A stretch of 45,116 nucleotides of DNA from Anaerolineaceae bacterium 4572_78 (GCA_002084875.1 NBMH01000006.1:1-45116), one strand, 5' to 3'; positions 24,586-34,132 are shown, numbered from the stretch's first letter. The notes: generated by a model from the letters alone, not told the origin. Numbers and translations: made by a program.

Positions 24586-26541
24586 ATGACTTTTCTCAAC
24601 CCTGTTTCATTTTTTTTACTGGCACTCATTCCGCCGATTATTGCCTTATATCTGCTCAAATTACGCCGCCGAGAACATTACGTTTCTAGTACATATCTAT
24701 GGCGGCGGTTTGTGCGTGATGTTGAGGCAAATGCCCCATGGCAACGATTAAAGCGAAATTTGCTGTTATTGTTGCAGATTATTTTTATGTTAATTTTGAT
24801 ATTTGCCTTAAGCCGTCCCGTGACAGAAACAGTGAGTATAGCCAGTCAGATGATAGTTATTGTTCTTGATACTTCGGCTAGCATGACCGCTATTGAAAGT
24901 CGGGGCATTTTGCCAAACGCTATTGAGAGTAAGGGCGTTTGGCCAAACGCCCCTACAACACGACTTGACATGGCAAAAAAAATGGCTGGCTCACTCATTA
25001 CCAATCTGCCTTATGATGCTCAAGTAACGGTTATTACTGCTAGTGGGGGGCATGTTGACCTGCTAGTTTCAGCCAGTCGAGACCGCCATCAAACCCTTGC
25101 TCTTTTAGATAGTGTACAAGGCACCCCATTCAATAGCGACTTAATTCCCGCCTTAACTTTAGCCGAAGCGATTACTGCTCGTGAGCCATACTCGGAGATT
25201 GTGCTTTTATCGGATGGAGTTATCCAACTTCCAGCACATCCGCCGCCCATGCGATTTATTCCCGTCGGAAAACAGGGAAGCAATCAACAGATAAGTGCAT
25301 TATCTGCCACCATGTTGGAAAATGGTCAAGCCATGCTATTAGTTCAAATCCGAAATTTTGATGCCCAACCTGTCCAACGCCGTTTGACGGTTAATGTTGA
25401 CGGAAACTTATTTCATGCTGTTGACATGGAACTACCTCCGAATGGATTTCATGCCGTCGGGAATAATCATAATTCGTTGTTAATTCCAGTTCATGCTAAA
25501 ATTGTGACCGTGCAGTTAATGCCCAATCAAGTTGACATGTTTCCTGTTGATGATAATGCATGGCTGGTTATTCGTCCTACTGAAACAGTCAATATTGCCT
25601 TAGTACCACAAGGTAATTTTTTTCTACGGACGGCTTTGAATTTGCTTGATGTTTCTTTTGAGCAGATGGAAACTACTTCTGAAAATAAGGCTACACTGCA
25701 CATTTTTGACTCGTATATACCTGATGAACTTCCAACGGGCAATATTTTGTTTATTGCTCCACCTGCTTCAATTCCATCATTATTTGAGGTTACAGGACAG
25801 GTGTTGAATCCTAGTTCAACCGATTTCATTGCTGATTCTCCTTTATTGGCTCATGTCAATTTACGAAACATACGCATACTGACTACTACAAAAATTAGCG
25901 GGGCAAATTGGGCAAAAACTATTATAGGTTATTATGATGAGGATGAAGTTATCCCGTTATTACTAGCGGGAGAAATTGAAGGTCAACGGATGGCGATTGT
26001 GGCATTTGACCTAAACAATAGTGATTTGCCTTTACGTCCTGCTTTTCCAATTCTCATGGCTAATCTAATAAACTACCTATCACCTACGGGGGCTAATATC
26101 ATGCCTAGTGAACTTATGATAAATTCCGCTCATACCTTTTCAGTATCTCCTGATATTACCACCTTGAATCTGGTTCTGCCCGATGGTCAAAATACGTCAT
26201 TTGCTGTTGAAGCAGGCAGTGCCACATTATCTCAACTTGACCAACTCGGCATTTATCAACTAGAATTTGAGACAACAGGGTTCGGAAAAAAATCGCTGAA
26301 CCCTGTCAATTTTGCCGTTAATTTCTTCGACCCTGTCGAATCAAATCTCACTCCTAAACCAGATTTGCCTTTCATCAAACGTGATATCATAGAAACATCT
26401 ACAGTTACATTACCTCCTGCTTATCATGAATGGTGGCGACCGTTAGCGATGATGGCATTGGGATTGTTGGTATTAGAATGGTTGGTTTACCAACGAAATA
26501 GAATTTTAAGATGGATTGAATTAATCAAAGTGAGGATATGA
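24586..26541 (+). CDS. BatA/VWA-domain membrane protein with a repeat-derived insertion
   Basis: The N-terminus is a BatA-type domain: FLNPVSFFLLALIPPIIALY (first membrane segment), LRRREHYVSSTYLWRR and a second segment around residue 65-80. A von Willebrand A domain follows, with MIDAS DTSASM at about 94-99 and LLSDG later. The last membrane segment lies near the C-terminus (LAMMALGLLVLEWLVY). Between MIDAS and TRLDMAKK lies a 20-residue insert, AIESRGILPN then AIESKGVWPN. It is encoded by two 30-base copies carrying the palindrome GGGCGTTTGGCCAAACGCCC, which resembles the dispersed intergenic repeats. The protein probably works with MoxR/Bat-like partners elsewhere. It overlaps the next gene by four bases. 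Confidence 0.85.
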   Translation: MTFLNPVSFFLLALIPPIIALYLLKLRRREHYVSSTYLWRRFVRDVEANAPWQRLKRNLLLLLQIIFMLILIFALSRPVTETVSIASQMIVIVLDTSASMTAIESRGILPNAIESKGVWPNAPTTRLDMAKKMAGSLITNLPYDAQVTVITASGGHVDLLVSASRDRHQTLALLDSVQGTPFNSDLIPALTLAEAITAREPYSEIVLLSDGVIQLPAHPPPMRFIPVGKQGSNQQISALSATMLENGQAMLLVQIRNFDAQPVQRRLTVNVDGNLFHAVDMELPPNGFHAVGNNHNSLLIPVHAKIVTVQLMPNQVDMFPVDDNAWLVIRPTETVNIALVPQGNFFLRTALNLLDVSFEQMETTSENKATLHIFDSYIPDELPTGNILFIAPPASIPSLFEVTGQVLNPSSTDFIADSPLLAHVNLRNIRILTTTKISGANWAKTIIGYYDEDEVIPLLLAGEIEGQRMAIVAFDLNNSDLPLRPAFPILMANLINYLSPTGANIMPSELMINSAHTFSVSPDITTLNLVLPDGQNTSFAVEAGSATLSQLDQLGIYQLEFETTGFGKKSLNPVNFAVNFFDPVESNLTPKPDLPFIKRDIIETSTVTLPPAYHEWWRPLAMMALGLLVLEWLVYQRNRILRWIELIKVRI

Positions 26542-27665
26542 AAATGAAGACATGGAAAAATATCATAAACACTTTTGTTAAAGTCGAAACAAAATTCGAT
26601 AGTTTAAGGAGACTCTTAAGTCTTCGTCTAAAGCTGAATGACCCTATTCAAATCACGCCCTATTTGGGATATGGGACAACTAAGCATCTTTATTTAAAGG
26701 GGCGTGTCCTCGAAAATGAAAATATCGAACCACCCTCAACCGATGATACGATACTAGATAATATCATCAATATTTATAAACGATTAGAGAGTGATGAAGT
26801 TGTGGGGGCTAGATTGAAGGCTCGCTTTAGGGGGCTAGAAGAAGAGACGGTGACAGATAATGAAGGGTTCTTTGAAGTACATTTTGACATGCCATCCCCA
26901 CTTGAAGATGAGGCGTTTTGGTATGATGTCGAATTAGAATTGATTGAACCAAGCCTCAGTAAGGAAGAGAAGATAAGCTGTAAAGGATGGGTGATGGTAC
27001 CATCTCATACAGCTCAATTTGGGGTCATCAGTGATATCGATGATACGGTCATCAAAACTGAAGCAACAAATTTACTCGCCATGGCAAAAAACACATTACT
27101 ACATAACGCCCACACCCGCCTCCCTTTTGATGGAGTGCCTGCCTTTTATAAGGCATTGAAGCACGGGACTCATGCAACAGCCTTTAATCCAATCTTCTAC
27201 GTGTCAAGCAGTCCATGGAACTTATATGACCTGTTCATAGATATGTTCGAATTTCATCATATCCCATTGGGACCGCTTCTGTTACAAGATTATGGACTAG
27301 ACGAGAATACGATGTTCATCAAAGAACATCATATTCATAAACTTGAGCAAATAAAAAAGGTTCTACAGATTTATCCAAAGTTACCCTTTATTTTGATTGG
27401 TGACAGTGGTCAAAAAGACCCTGAAATATATGAAGAGGTAGTGCGTACATATCCAAATCAAATCAAGGCAATTTATATTCGAGATGTCAGTTCTGAAAGG
27501 CGTGATAAAGAAGTTGAGCGGATAGCGGAGAGAGTCAAAAAACTTGATGTTGACATGCTACTTGTGTGGAACACTTTCGTAGCTGCCGAGCATGCCATAA
27601 AACATCGGCTTATCCCCGCCGAAAAACTAGCTCATATCGGGGCAAATCTAGTCGATAAGGTATGA
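26538..27665 (+). CDS. App1-like phosphatase (DUF2183) protein
   Basis: The C-terminal two-thirds carry the App1/DUF2183 signature of HAD-type phosphatidate phosphatases. GVISDIDDTVIKTEA (about residue 160-174, DxDDT) is followed by FYVSSSPWNLYDLF and then PFILIGDSGQKDPEIYEE. The last provides the Ser and Asp residues of the HAD fold. The first 140 residues resemble the beta-sandwich seen before this domain in bacteria. It starts at ATG 26538, four bases inside the VWA gene end (ATGA), so the two are translationally coupled. The natural substrate in bacteria is not known; the yeast relative dephosphorylates phosphatidic acid. Confidence 0.88.
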   Translation: MKMKTWKNIINTFVKVETKFDSLRRLLSLRLKLNDPIQITPYLGYGTTKHLYLKGRVLENENIEPPSTDDTILDNIINIYKRLESDEVVGARLKARFRGLEEETVTDNEGFFEVHFDMPSPLEDEAFWYDVELELIEPSLSKEEKISCKGWVMVPSHTAQFGVISDIDDTVIKTEATNLLAMAKNTLLHNAHTRLPFDGVPAFYKALKHGTHATAFNPIFYVSSSPWNLYDLFIDMFEFHHIPLGPLLLQDYGLDENTMFIKEHHIHKLEQIKKVLQIYPKLPFILIGDSGQKDPEIYEEVVRTYPNQIKAIYIRDVSSERRDKEVERIAERVKKLDVDMLLVWNTFVAAEHAIKHRLIPAEKLAHIGANLVDKV

Positions 27666-27808
27666 TGACTTTACTATTGTAGTGGTGCAAGTTTAGATGG
27701 TGGTTAAACCTGAATTAAACCATGCCCCAAACTTGCTTAATCAACAACAAAATGTTAAAATGATAATCAGTTACAATATTTTATTTTTTGACGAGGAAAC
27801 TTAACTAA

Positions 27809-29902
27809 ATGAATAGATTACAAAAATTTTTATGTCCACGTAAAATTGCCCTGATAGGTGCTTCGCGAAAAAAAGAGGCATTGGGGGGCATGTTTTTAAA
27901 TGCAGTCCAACGGATGAACTATCCAGGTGAAATAATTCCCGTCAATCCAAAAGCCACTGAAATTAACGGGTTGGCATGCACAAATTCAATCACCGAATTG
28001 CCATCCGATTTAGATTTGGCAGTGATTATGTTACCTTATCGACTGGTTTTATCCACAGTGGAGGAACTGGCAGAAAGAGGTATAGAAAATATTTTAATTG
28101 TAAGTGCGGGCTTTAAAGAAGTTGGTGGGGATGGAATTGTGCGTGAAAACCAACTGAAGGCTCTCATCGAAAAATATAACCTAAACGTCGTCGGTCCGAA
28201 TTGCATGGGATTTGTCAACACAGACCCTGCGGTTAGGCTCAATGCCTCATTTTCACCCCTAGACCCAAAACCAGGACATGTCGCATTTATCTCACAAAGT
28301 GGTGCTTTAGGAGTTAGTTTGATGGAGCTATCGATGGAAACTCAACTAGAATTTTCAATCTTTGGTAGCACAGGAAACAAAGTGGATATCGATGAAGTAG
28401 ATTTTCTCGAATTTTTATTGGACGATAAAAACACTCACAGCGTCATGCTTTATCATGAAAGCCTTAATCGTGCTCAAGAATTGAGGCGAGTGTGTCAACG
28501 CATGATATTAAAAAAACCAATTATCGCCATCAAGGCTGGACGCGGAAAAAAAGCTCAAGAAGCCGCATCATCACACACAGGGGCATTGGCAAGTCCCGAT
28601 GTCGTAGTAGATGCTTTTCTGCGACAATGTGGGGTTATCCGTTGTGAGACTCTCGAAGACATGTTCGATTTAGCTCGAGGAATGGCAGTCTTAAAACCGC
28701 CGAAAGGAAATCGAGTAGCAATCATCACAAATGCTGGTGGTCCTGCCATCTTAGCTACAGATGTACTCGAGGAACGCGGAATGGAAGTGCCGAATTTATC
28801 AGCAAGAACACAACAAAAGTTACGTGAGTTTCTGCACCAAGAAGCCTCCGTGCTTAATCCAATCGATATGATAGCTTCGGCAACACATGAGACATATCGT
28901 CAGACATTTGAAATAGTTGCTCAAGATAAAAATGTAGATGCCATCCTGCTAATTATGGTCAAATCACCATTCGACATAACCCCAGGTTACATAATCGAAA
29001 CCCTAGCCGATGCGATTAAACAAGCTAAGAAACCTGTCATAGCTGTAGTCTTGGCACAATATGATAAAGAAGCAGGTATTTCTAAATTTTGGGAATTGAA
29101 TGTACCAGTATTTCGCTATCCCGAATCGGCGGCGAGAGTGCTGGGAGGTTTAAACGAATATCGCCTAAATCGGCAAACATTCCGAGAAGAACCTCATCTT
29201 GAAATTCCAATCTCGACCTTGCCCGCCAGCGAAACTTTACAAAGAAAACAAGTTGCCTTGCAACAGGTGTTTGATTACTTGGAAGAATATAATATTCCAC
29301 TGGCACCTTATTTGATTAGTGACAACCTTGACGATATTATAAGTTTTACTCAAATGCATGACGCGGCAATAGTTCTCAAAATTGCTAATGGGGATGTGAT
29401 ACATAAAAGTGACCTTAGCTTGGTCAAGATAAATTTGAAGGATGAAGCAGATGTCCGCAAGGCATTCGACGACATTGTTCAAACCAGCCCTGAATTTTTA
29501 CCTGAGGGCATCAAGCCAATTATCTTGGTTCAACCGATGATTGAAGGTTTTCCTGAACTGGTTATCGGAGCAAAACGTGATGAGAATTTTGGTGTCATAT
29601 TAATGTTCGGTTTAGGAGGAGTTTTTGTAGAAGCATTGCAAGATGTAATCTTTCGTTTCGCACCCATTAATCGGCACATGGCAATGCGGATGATAGATGA
29701 AATTAAAAGTCATCGATTATTGAAGGGATTTCGTCATCATTCTCCAGTGGATTTGGACCAAATCGCTATTATCATCACAAAAGTTGGGCAACTGATGATA
29801 CATCATCCTGAAATTCAAGAGATGGATATTAACCCAATTATATGGTCGCCTCAAGATAATCATCCCTTCGTGGTGGATGCTCGCATGACTATTTTAGATT
29901 AG
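27809..29902 (+). CDS. ADP-forming acyl-CoA synthetase (acetate-CoA ligase family)
   Basis: This 697-residue fused alpha-beta enzyme has a CoA-binding domain (about 1-130, KIALIGASRK and VSAGFKEVGG) and two ligase domains (about 145-455, AFISQSGALGVSL, SSHTGALASP and ITNAGGPAILATD). An ATP-grasp domain (about 475-697) has VLKIANGDVIHKSD, FGVILMFGLGGVFVEAL and EMDINPI. The family makes ATP from acetyl-CoA or other acyl-CoA, or runs the reverse; the acyl group cannot be told. Related protein acetyltransferases have an extra GNAT domain, which is absent here. It is monocistronic, with GAGGAAAC as ribosome-binding site. Confidence 0.92.
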   Translation: MNRLQKFLCPRKIALIGASRKKEALGGMFLNAVQRMNYPGEIIPVNPKATEINGLACTNSITELPSDLDLAVIMLPYRLVLSTVEELAERGIENILIVSAGFKEVGGDGIVRENQLKALIEKYNLNVVGPNCMGFVNTDPAVRLNASFSPLDPKPGHVAFISQSGALGVSLMELSMETQLEFSIFGSTGNKVDIDEVDFLEFLLDDKNTHSVMLYHESLNRAQELRRVCQRMILKKPIIAIKAGRGKKAQEAASSHTGALASPDVVVDAFLRQCGVIRCETLEDMFDLARGMAVLKPPKGNRVAIITNAGGPAILATDVLEERGMEVPNLSARTQQKLREFLHQEASVLNPIDMIASATHETYRQTFEIVAQDKNVDAILLIMVKSPFDITPGYIIETLADAIKQAKKPVIAVVLAQYDKEAGISKFWELNVPVFRYPESAARVLGGLNEYRLNRQTFREEPHLEIPISTLPASETLQRKQVALQQVFDYLEEYNIPLAPYLISDNLDDIISFTQMHDAAIVLKIANGDVIHKSDLSLVKINLKDEADVRKAFDDIVQTSPEFLPEGIKPIILVQPMIEGFPELVIGAKRDENFGVILMFGLGGVFVEALQDVIFRFAPINRHMAMRMIDEIKSHRLLKGFRHHSPVDLDQIAIIITKVGQLMIHHPEIQEMDINPIIWSPQDNHPFVVDARMTILD

Positions 29903-29925
29903 CGTTTTGACATGTCAAAGCACTA

Positions 29926-29974
29926 TGAGCGAAAAAGCTTGCTTTTTCATGTCAAAGCAAACTTTGACTCTCCT
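29926..29974 (+). repeat. 50-base double-hairpin repeat, slightly degenerate
   Basis: GAGCGAAAAAGCTTGCTTTT followed by CATGTCAAAGCAAACTTTGA matches the copies at 16860 and 36012 with a few changes. It lies between the converging ends of the acyl-CoA synthetase and BAAT genes and may act as a bidirectional terminator. Confidence 0.75.
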
Positions 29975-29992
29975 AGTGTTTTTTCGCTCCAA

Positions 29993-31345
29993 CTATGTGG
30001 ATAGATGTGTTTCCATAAAATTTAACGTCTTTTTCCAAAAGTCAACTGCGGCGGTCGCATTCGATTCGGGGTTACCACCAACTACAAGACAACTCTTACT
30101 GGGATTTTTATAATAATTACTCATCGAGCTTGGCAAATAAGGATAACTAAACATGTGCCCTGCATCCCGATAAATTTCATAGTGATAGGTGTAATCAAAC
30201 CGATGTGCCCTTAAACGATTAATAATTCGGTCACAATGAAATTTTGCAGGGAATGTTTGGTCATCATCGCCGCATGCCATGAAGATAGGACAAGTAATAT
30301 TTTCCACTCGGATAGCTAATTTATCCAACGCCACTTGATTATCATTACCACGAGCGTAAAATTTACGCATTGGCGGAATTAGTCCCAAAAATAACGATGT
30401 AGCAAGAAAAATCTTATCACCTAACCACATGCTAAGCGGCATGTATGGCAATGGTTCATCTTCATATAGCCATGGCGGATGGTTAGGTTGTTTTCTCTTG
30501 AAGCCCGTGAGCGGCACACTACTCGGAGCCTGAACAATTACACCATCAACAATATCGGGAAACAATGAAGCGGTAAGCAATACTGCCTCAGCTCCTTTGG
30601 ATGTGCCAAATAAAGCTACCTTCTTACATTTACCGTCATCTCGCATCCACTTAATTGCCTTTTTGAAATATTCCAGTGGCATATTATTCAAGTGGTCAGG
30701 CAATTCGTTATATTGCCTACTAAAATATTTCACAGCAAAGGAGGCAATTCCACGTGAAGCGAGCAGTGCTGCTTCATGATGAAGAGGCACACCATCAGCA
30801 CCATGCAAAAGTAACATCCCTGGATAAGGTCCTTCTCCTGCGGGTTTATAATACCAGCCCACCAATCCTGCCCGTCGTATCTCCTTGACCGTTACATCAG
30901 GAGCAATAAAATTGCGTTGCAGTTCTAGGACGGCTACAGATTTGCTATCTACTTTCGCCGTGATAACCATTTTAACAGGGACATCCAATTTTAATTTTAT
31001 AAAATGGGAATAGTTATTTTTGGCAAATGCATCCAAATTGGTAATATTTTGAGGAAACATTGACCAAAAAAGTCCCATCGCATCAACACAATTATAACTT
31101 CCTAACATGGGGGCTTGATTACCCAAATCAACTTTGCCATGCTTGTCAGTCTTAAATGTTGCCATCGATTTCCATACCGTGTAAGCTTCATCGGTCATCT
31201 CTGCTCGAAGTACCACCGTTTGATATGGTTCTAGCCCGCTAAGTTGAATTTCGATTTTTTCATCAATCAAAGCTTCTGTGACATTACTTTCGATAATGGG
31301 ACGACCATCATTGGAGATGGATTGATGCGATTTTTGTTGGGTCAT
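29993..31345 (-). CDS. Acyl-CoA thioesterase/BAAT-family hydrolase
   Basis: The N-terminal immunoglobulin-like domain (about 1-145) has IEIQLSGLEPYQTVVLRAEM. The alpha/beta-hydrolase domain carries GLVGWYYKPAGEGPYPGMLL LHG, then the nucleophile elbow GTSKGAEAVL (Ser), CGDDDQTFP (Asp) and DAGHMFSYPYLP (His). This is the bile acid-CoA:amino acid N-acyltransferase/acyl-CoA thioesterase family. The human transferases use Cys; Ser here favours hydrolase activity. The start follows an AAAGGAAAA site. Substrate is unknown; a fatty acyl-CoA role fits the neighbouring acyl-CoA synthetase, as an inference from position. Confidence 0.88.
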   Translation of the reverse strand: MTQQKSHQSISNDGRPIIESNVTEALIDEKIEIQLSGLEPYQTVVLRAEMTDEAYTVWKSMATFKTDKHGKVDLGNQAPMLGSYNCVDAMGLFWSMFPQNITNLDAFAKNNYSHFIKLKLDVPVKMVITAKVDSKSVAVLELQRNFIAPDVTVKEIRRAGLVGWYYKPAGEGPYPGMLLLHGADGVPLHHEAALLASRGIASFAVKYFSRQYNELPDHLNNMPLEYFKKAIKWMRDDGKCKKVALFGTSKGAEAVLLTASLFPDIVDGVIVQAPSSVPLTGFKRKQPNHPPWLYEDEPLPYMPLSMWLGDKIFLATSLFLGLIPPMRKFYARGNDNQVALDKLAIRVENITCPIFMACGDDDQTFPAKFHCDRIINRLRAHRFDYTYHYEIYRDAGHMFSYPYLPSSMSNYYKNPSKSCLVVGGNPESNATAAVDFWKKTLNFMETHLST

Positions 31346-31365
31346 TAGTTTTCCTTTATGATTCA

Positions 31366-31398
31366 GACCTGACAGGTTTCCAAAACCTGTCAGGTCTA
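31366..31398. repeat. 33-base palindrome, second copy
   Basis: AGACCTGACAGGTTT and AAACCTGTCAGGTCT form a near-perfect inverted repeat, with one base differing from 13501-13533. It lies between the amidase remnant and the BAAT gene, where it could end transcription coming from the amidase remnant. Confidence 0.85.
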
Positions 31399-31442
31399 GG
31401 AGGTGCGTGATTAGAAATCACGCTACGAATCCAAACCTACGG

Positions 31443-32678
31443 TTATTTTGCTGAAATAGGCGGATGCCGATTTGCCCAAGGACGTGCTGACTCAAGTTGA
31501 GCTGCCAGTCGGAAAAGACTCGCTTCATCACCATAACTGCCAATAAATTGTTAATGGATTGTCAGCAGGAGCATCAAATGTACCAAGTTTCACTGGAGGT
31601 TCTGCTAAAGTTGGCATAATACACATGTCATATTCAGCAAAAGAAGCTACGATTTGACGAGAAATCAATTGCAAAAATTGAATAGCCATCATATAATTAG
31701 TAGCAGTGTAATCCTTACCAAACTCGTATAATGTCCAAGTGAGCGTTTCAAAATCTTCTTCTACAAGGTACTGCCCTGTCAATTGGGTAATCGATTCTAA
31801 GGCAGTTGCCACCCCTGATGTCCAAACAACTGTAAACATCTGCGAAAGTAAATCAGTGTTGAAAGTAGGCTCTATTTCCTCAACATGATGCCCTAGCTCA
31901 CTACACAATTGGGCGGAATCTTCAACTGCTTTTAAACAATCGGGTTGGATATTAAAACCTGTTTGTGGGTCAAGGATAAAGGCAATCCGTAACTTTCCAG
32001 GATTTTCACCTACTTCTTGTAAAAATGGACGAGAGTTAGGCGGGGCATAGTATGGGTCACCTGGCATGGGTCCTGAGGTAACATCCAACAATGCGGCACT
32101 ATCTCGAACTGAACGGGTAATGGCATGTTCAACAACAAGCCCACCCATAATGTCACCACGCGGGGCTAAACTATTGCGTCCACGTGTCGGCTTCAGTCCG
32201 AACACACCACAACAGGAAGCAGGAATCCGAATAGAACCCCCTCCATCATTCCCATGTGCCATTGGGACAAGCCCACTTGCCACAGCCGCCGCCGAACCAC
32301 CACTAGACCCACCAGCAGTGTACTCAACATTCCATGGGTTGCGAGTGGCTCCAAATGCCACAGGCTCTGTACTGGGCAATATACCAAATTCAGGGGTATT
32401 GGTTTTACCAAGTATAACCAACCCTGCTTTTTTGTAACGTTTTACAATTTCGCTATCATCATGGGGAATAAAATTCTTTAATGCCACTGACCCTGAAGAC
32501 AACGGCACACCAGCATAAGTTGCGAGTAAATCTTTAAGAAGACATTTATCTTAGGATTAACATCCTCGATACGTTCAATCGCCGCCTCGACCAATTCAAT
32601 CGGCTTAACTTCTTTGCTACGCACCAATTCAGCTTGAGCTGTTGCATCCATAAAGGCAAGATTGCTTAATGCGGTCAT
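31443..32678 (-). pseudogene. Amidase-signature enzyme, broken by two deletion/frameshift sites
   Basis: Three pieces are readable on the minus strand. The first, from ATG 32678 (MTALSNLAFMDATAQAELV to PKINVF), is followed by a frame change near 32540 with about 30 residues missing. The middle piece, in another frame, reads KDLLATYAGVPLSSG, then [15 protein letters not shown] and [11 protein letters not shown], with the Lys and Ser residues of the Ser-Ser-Lys triad. It runs to DNPL near 31555. The last piece, again in another frame, is [31 protein letters not shown] and a stop at 31443, after a loss of some 50-60 residues. The intact enzyme would have been about 470 residues. AGGAGC precedes the start. 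It is unlikely to give a working protein. Confidence 0.88.
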
Positions 32679-32716
32679 AAAAATTGCTCCTATGTATCTG
32701 TATCATAAGTTTTAGG

Positions 32717-32835
32717 GTAACCGTTCACCTCCCACCCCTAGCCCTCCCCCTTATGGAGAGTGGAATCGTACTCCCCTCTCCTTGTAGGGGAGTGGTCGGG
32801 GGTGGGGTCTACTAACGAGGGGAGTGAATAATTAC
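32717..32835 (+). repeat. Complete MITE-like repeat, second copy
   Basis: It starts GTAACCGTTCAC and ends GTGAATAATTAC, like 12547-12672, with the same C-rich and G-rich arms. It lies 39 bases upstream of the amidase remnant start. Apart from this element and the promoter at 32944, the gap 32679-33011 shows no gene. Confidence 0.8.
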
Positions 32836-32943
32836 GTTTTAGGCACTATAATTCATTTAATTTCACGCTCAGTTTACCACAATTTGAAAAATAGGAAAAT
32901 TAAGTGACTTAATCAACGATATTACCATAATTATCTTACTGTT

Positions 32944-32973
32944 TTGCTTAAGTTGCACGTATCACAGTATAAT
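32944..32973 (+). promoter_or_regulatory. Promoter of the small membrane protein gene
   Basis: TTGCTT at 32944-32949 and a perfect TATAAT at 32968-32973 are 18 bases apart. AAGGAG lies at about 32999, giving a normal leader for ATG 33012. Confidence 0.5.
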
Positions 32974-33011
32974 CGAAAAGAAATTTAACCATGTATAAGG
33001 AGTAAAAAATT

Positions 33012-33221
33012 ATGCATATGAGTAACAAGGAAAAAGCGTATTTAATTGGTGGGATAGTTGGAATGATACTCGGAGCAGGAACAGTTTGGCTATTGATGAA
33101 TTTTCCTGAAGAGACCCCCAAAGACGAGTCCAAGCCTATCACTGGTGGAGACGTTCTTAATATCACTAAAACGGCTGCTTCGTTAATTCGTGGGCTTGAT
33201 GATTTTAGGTATCGGCTCTAA
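33012..33221 (+). CDS. Small single-pass membrane protein
   Basis: This 69-residue protein has one membrane segment (about residues 12-30, LIGGIVGMILGAGTVWLLM) and a polar C-terminal tail. It resembles small YtxH-like envelope proteins in layout only; no family is certain. A promoter and a clear ribosome-binding site make it a credible gene. ATG 33018 is an alternative start. It ends convergently with the yccF gene, separated by a hairpin. Confidence 0.7.
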   Translation: MHMSNKEKAYLIGGIVGMILGAGTVWLLMNFPEETPKDESKPITGGDVLNITKTAASLIRGLDDFRYRL

Positions 33222-33244
33222 TTTTATCGGAGTGAGGAAGAAAA

Positions 33245-33271
33245 CCCACCGAGCCTAACGGCATAGGTGGG
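33245..33271 (-). terminator. Terminator between converging genes
   Basis: CCCACC at 33245-33250 pairs with GGTGGG at 33266-33271, with an inner GCC/GGC pairing. Read on the minus strand it is followed by TTTTCTT, so it serves yccF best, though it could also stop the plus-strand gene. Confidence 0.65.
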
Positions 33272-33286
33272 TAGTTGACAAATTAA

Positions 33287-33655
33287 CTATTGTAATCTCT
33301 TTCCAAAAGGAAAAAGCGAAATGGGGATGAGCTTGATATGTTGTTGAGCAAATGGGATGCCGATAATACTAATCCCAAGCAACACAGTCCAAAAGAGATG
33401 ATTTAAAGCAAGTTCCCAACCAAAGAAAATTACCCACAACGCATTCAGTATCACCTCAATTAGCCCTCCTGCCGTCTCTTCCTCAACAACCTCTCTGCCA
33501 AAAGGTGACATAGTGGCAATTCCCAATTGGATAATGGGCACTCCTAATGGGATACCTACAATAGTTAAACACAGGAAGGCACCACCAACCATATAGCCAA
33601 GCCCAGCAAAAAAACCACCAAAAACTAACCAAATAATATTTCCAAGCGTACTCAT
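33287..33655 (-). CDS. yccF: YccF family inner-membrane protein
   Basis: This 122-residue protein has three to four hydrophobic segments and the YccF pattern: IIWLVFGGFFAGLGYMVGG, CLTIVGIPLGVP, then a second repeat with GISIIGIPFAQQHIK and LFPFGK at the end. The duplicated GIPxG/A blocks are the hallmark of the domain. Function is unknown. The start is set at ATG 33655 because AAGGAGTG lies about eight bases upstream. Confidence 0.88.
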   Translation of the reverse strand: MSTLGNIIWLVFGGFFAGLGYMVGGAFLCLTIVGIPLGVPIIQLGIATMSPFGREVVEEETAGGLIEVILNALWVIFFGWELALNHLFWTVLLGISIIGIPFAQQHIKLIPISLFPFGKRLQ

Positions 33656-33752
33656 ACAAATCACTCCTTATCTTAAAAATGCAATTTTTTAGAAACTTGT
33701 TACAGTACGCACACCTAATAAAAAAGTTGTAATATAAAAAATAAATTCAAAT

Positions 33753-33780
33753 TTGCTTTATTTCAAAAAAATGCTACAAT
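33753..33780 (+). promoter_or_regulatory. Promoter of the tRNA-Ser / SRP RNA cluster
   Basis: TTGCTT at 33753-33758 and TACAAT at 33775-33780 are 16 bases apart, and the first tRNA begins 19 bases further on. It probably drives both tRNAs and the SRP RNA. Confidence 0.5.
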
Positions 33781-33798
33781 GCCCATGATGAATTTTAT

Positions 33799-33887
33799 GG
33801 GAAGGTGCCAGAGCGGTTTAATGGGGCGGTCTCGAAAACCGTTGTGGGCTTTTTAGTCCACCGTGGGTTCGAATCCCACCCTTCCCG
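33799..33887 (+). tRNA. tRNA-Ser (CGA)
   Basis: The 89-base sequence has acceptor arm GGGAAGG/CCTTCCC plus discriminator G and a long variable arm typical of serine tRNA. The anticodon loop CTCGAAA gives anticodon CGA, and the T-loop is GTTCGAATC. The 3' CCA is not encoded. Confidence 0.95.
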
Positions 33888-33898
33888 TAGCAAATTTA

Positions 33899-33983
33899 GG
33901 AGAGGTGTCCGAGCGGCCGAAGGAGCACGACTGGAAATCGTGTAGGTGTCACAGCCTCGAGGGTTCGAATCCCTCTCTCTCCG
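33899..33983 (+). tRNA. tRNA-Ser (GGA)
   Basis: The 85-base sequence has acceptor arm GGAGAGG/TCTCTCC and discriminator G. It has a long variable arm, anticodon loop CTGGAAA (anticodon GGA) and T-loop GTTCGAATC. It lies 11 bases after the first serine tRNA. CCA is not encoded. Confidence 0.95.
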
Positions 33984-34013
33984 CTTGATTTTGTTTGTAA
34001 GTGTGTTAGTATT

Positions 34014-34132
34014 CACAGGTCACCGGGCGGGTCCTGCGCGGCAAAGGATTGCGAACCTGGTCAGGGTCGAGAGACAGCAGCCATAAGCAGGTTCTTTTGG
34101 GTGACGTAGGGTTACCTGGCCGGTGACCTGTG
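34014..34132 (+). ncRNA. ffs: Signal recognition particle RNA, small bacterial type
   Basis: The ends CACAGGTCACCGG and CCGGTGACCTGTG pair fully. The apical domain has the conserved GGTCAGG on the 5' side and AGCAGCC on the 3' side, closed by a purine-rich loop (GTCGAGAGAC). These are the Ffh-binding features. The length of 119 bases fits the short form lacking an Alu domain. Confidence 0.9.
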
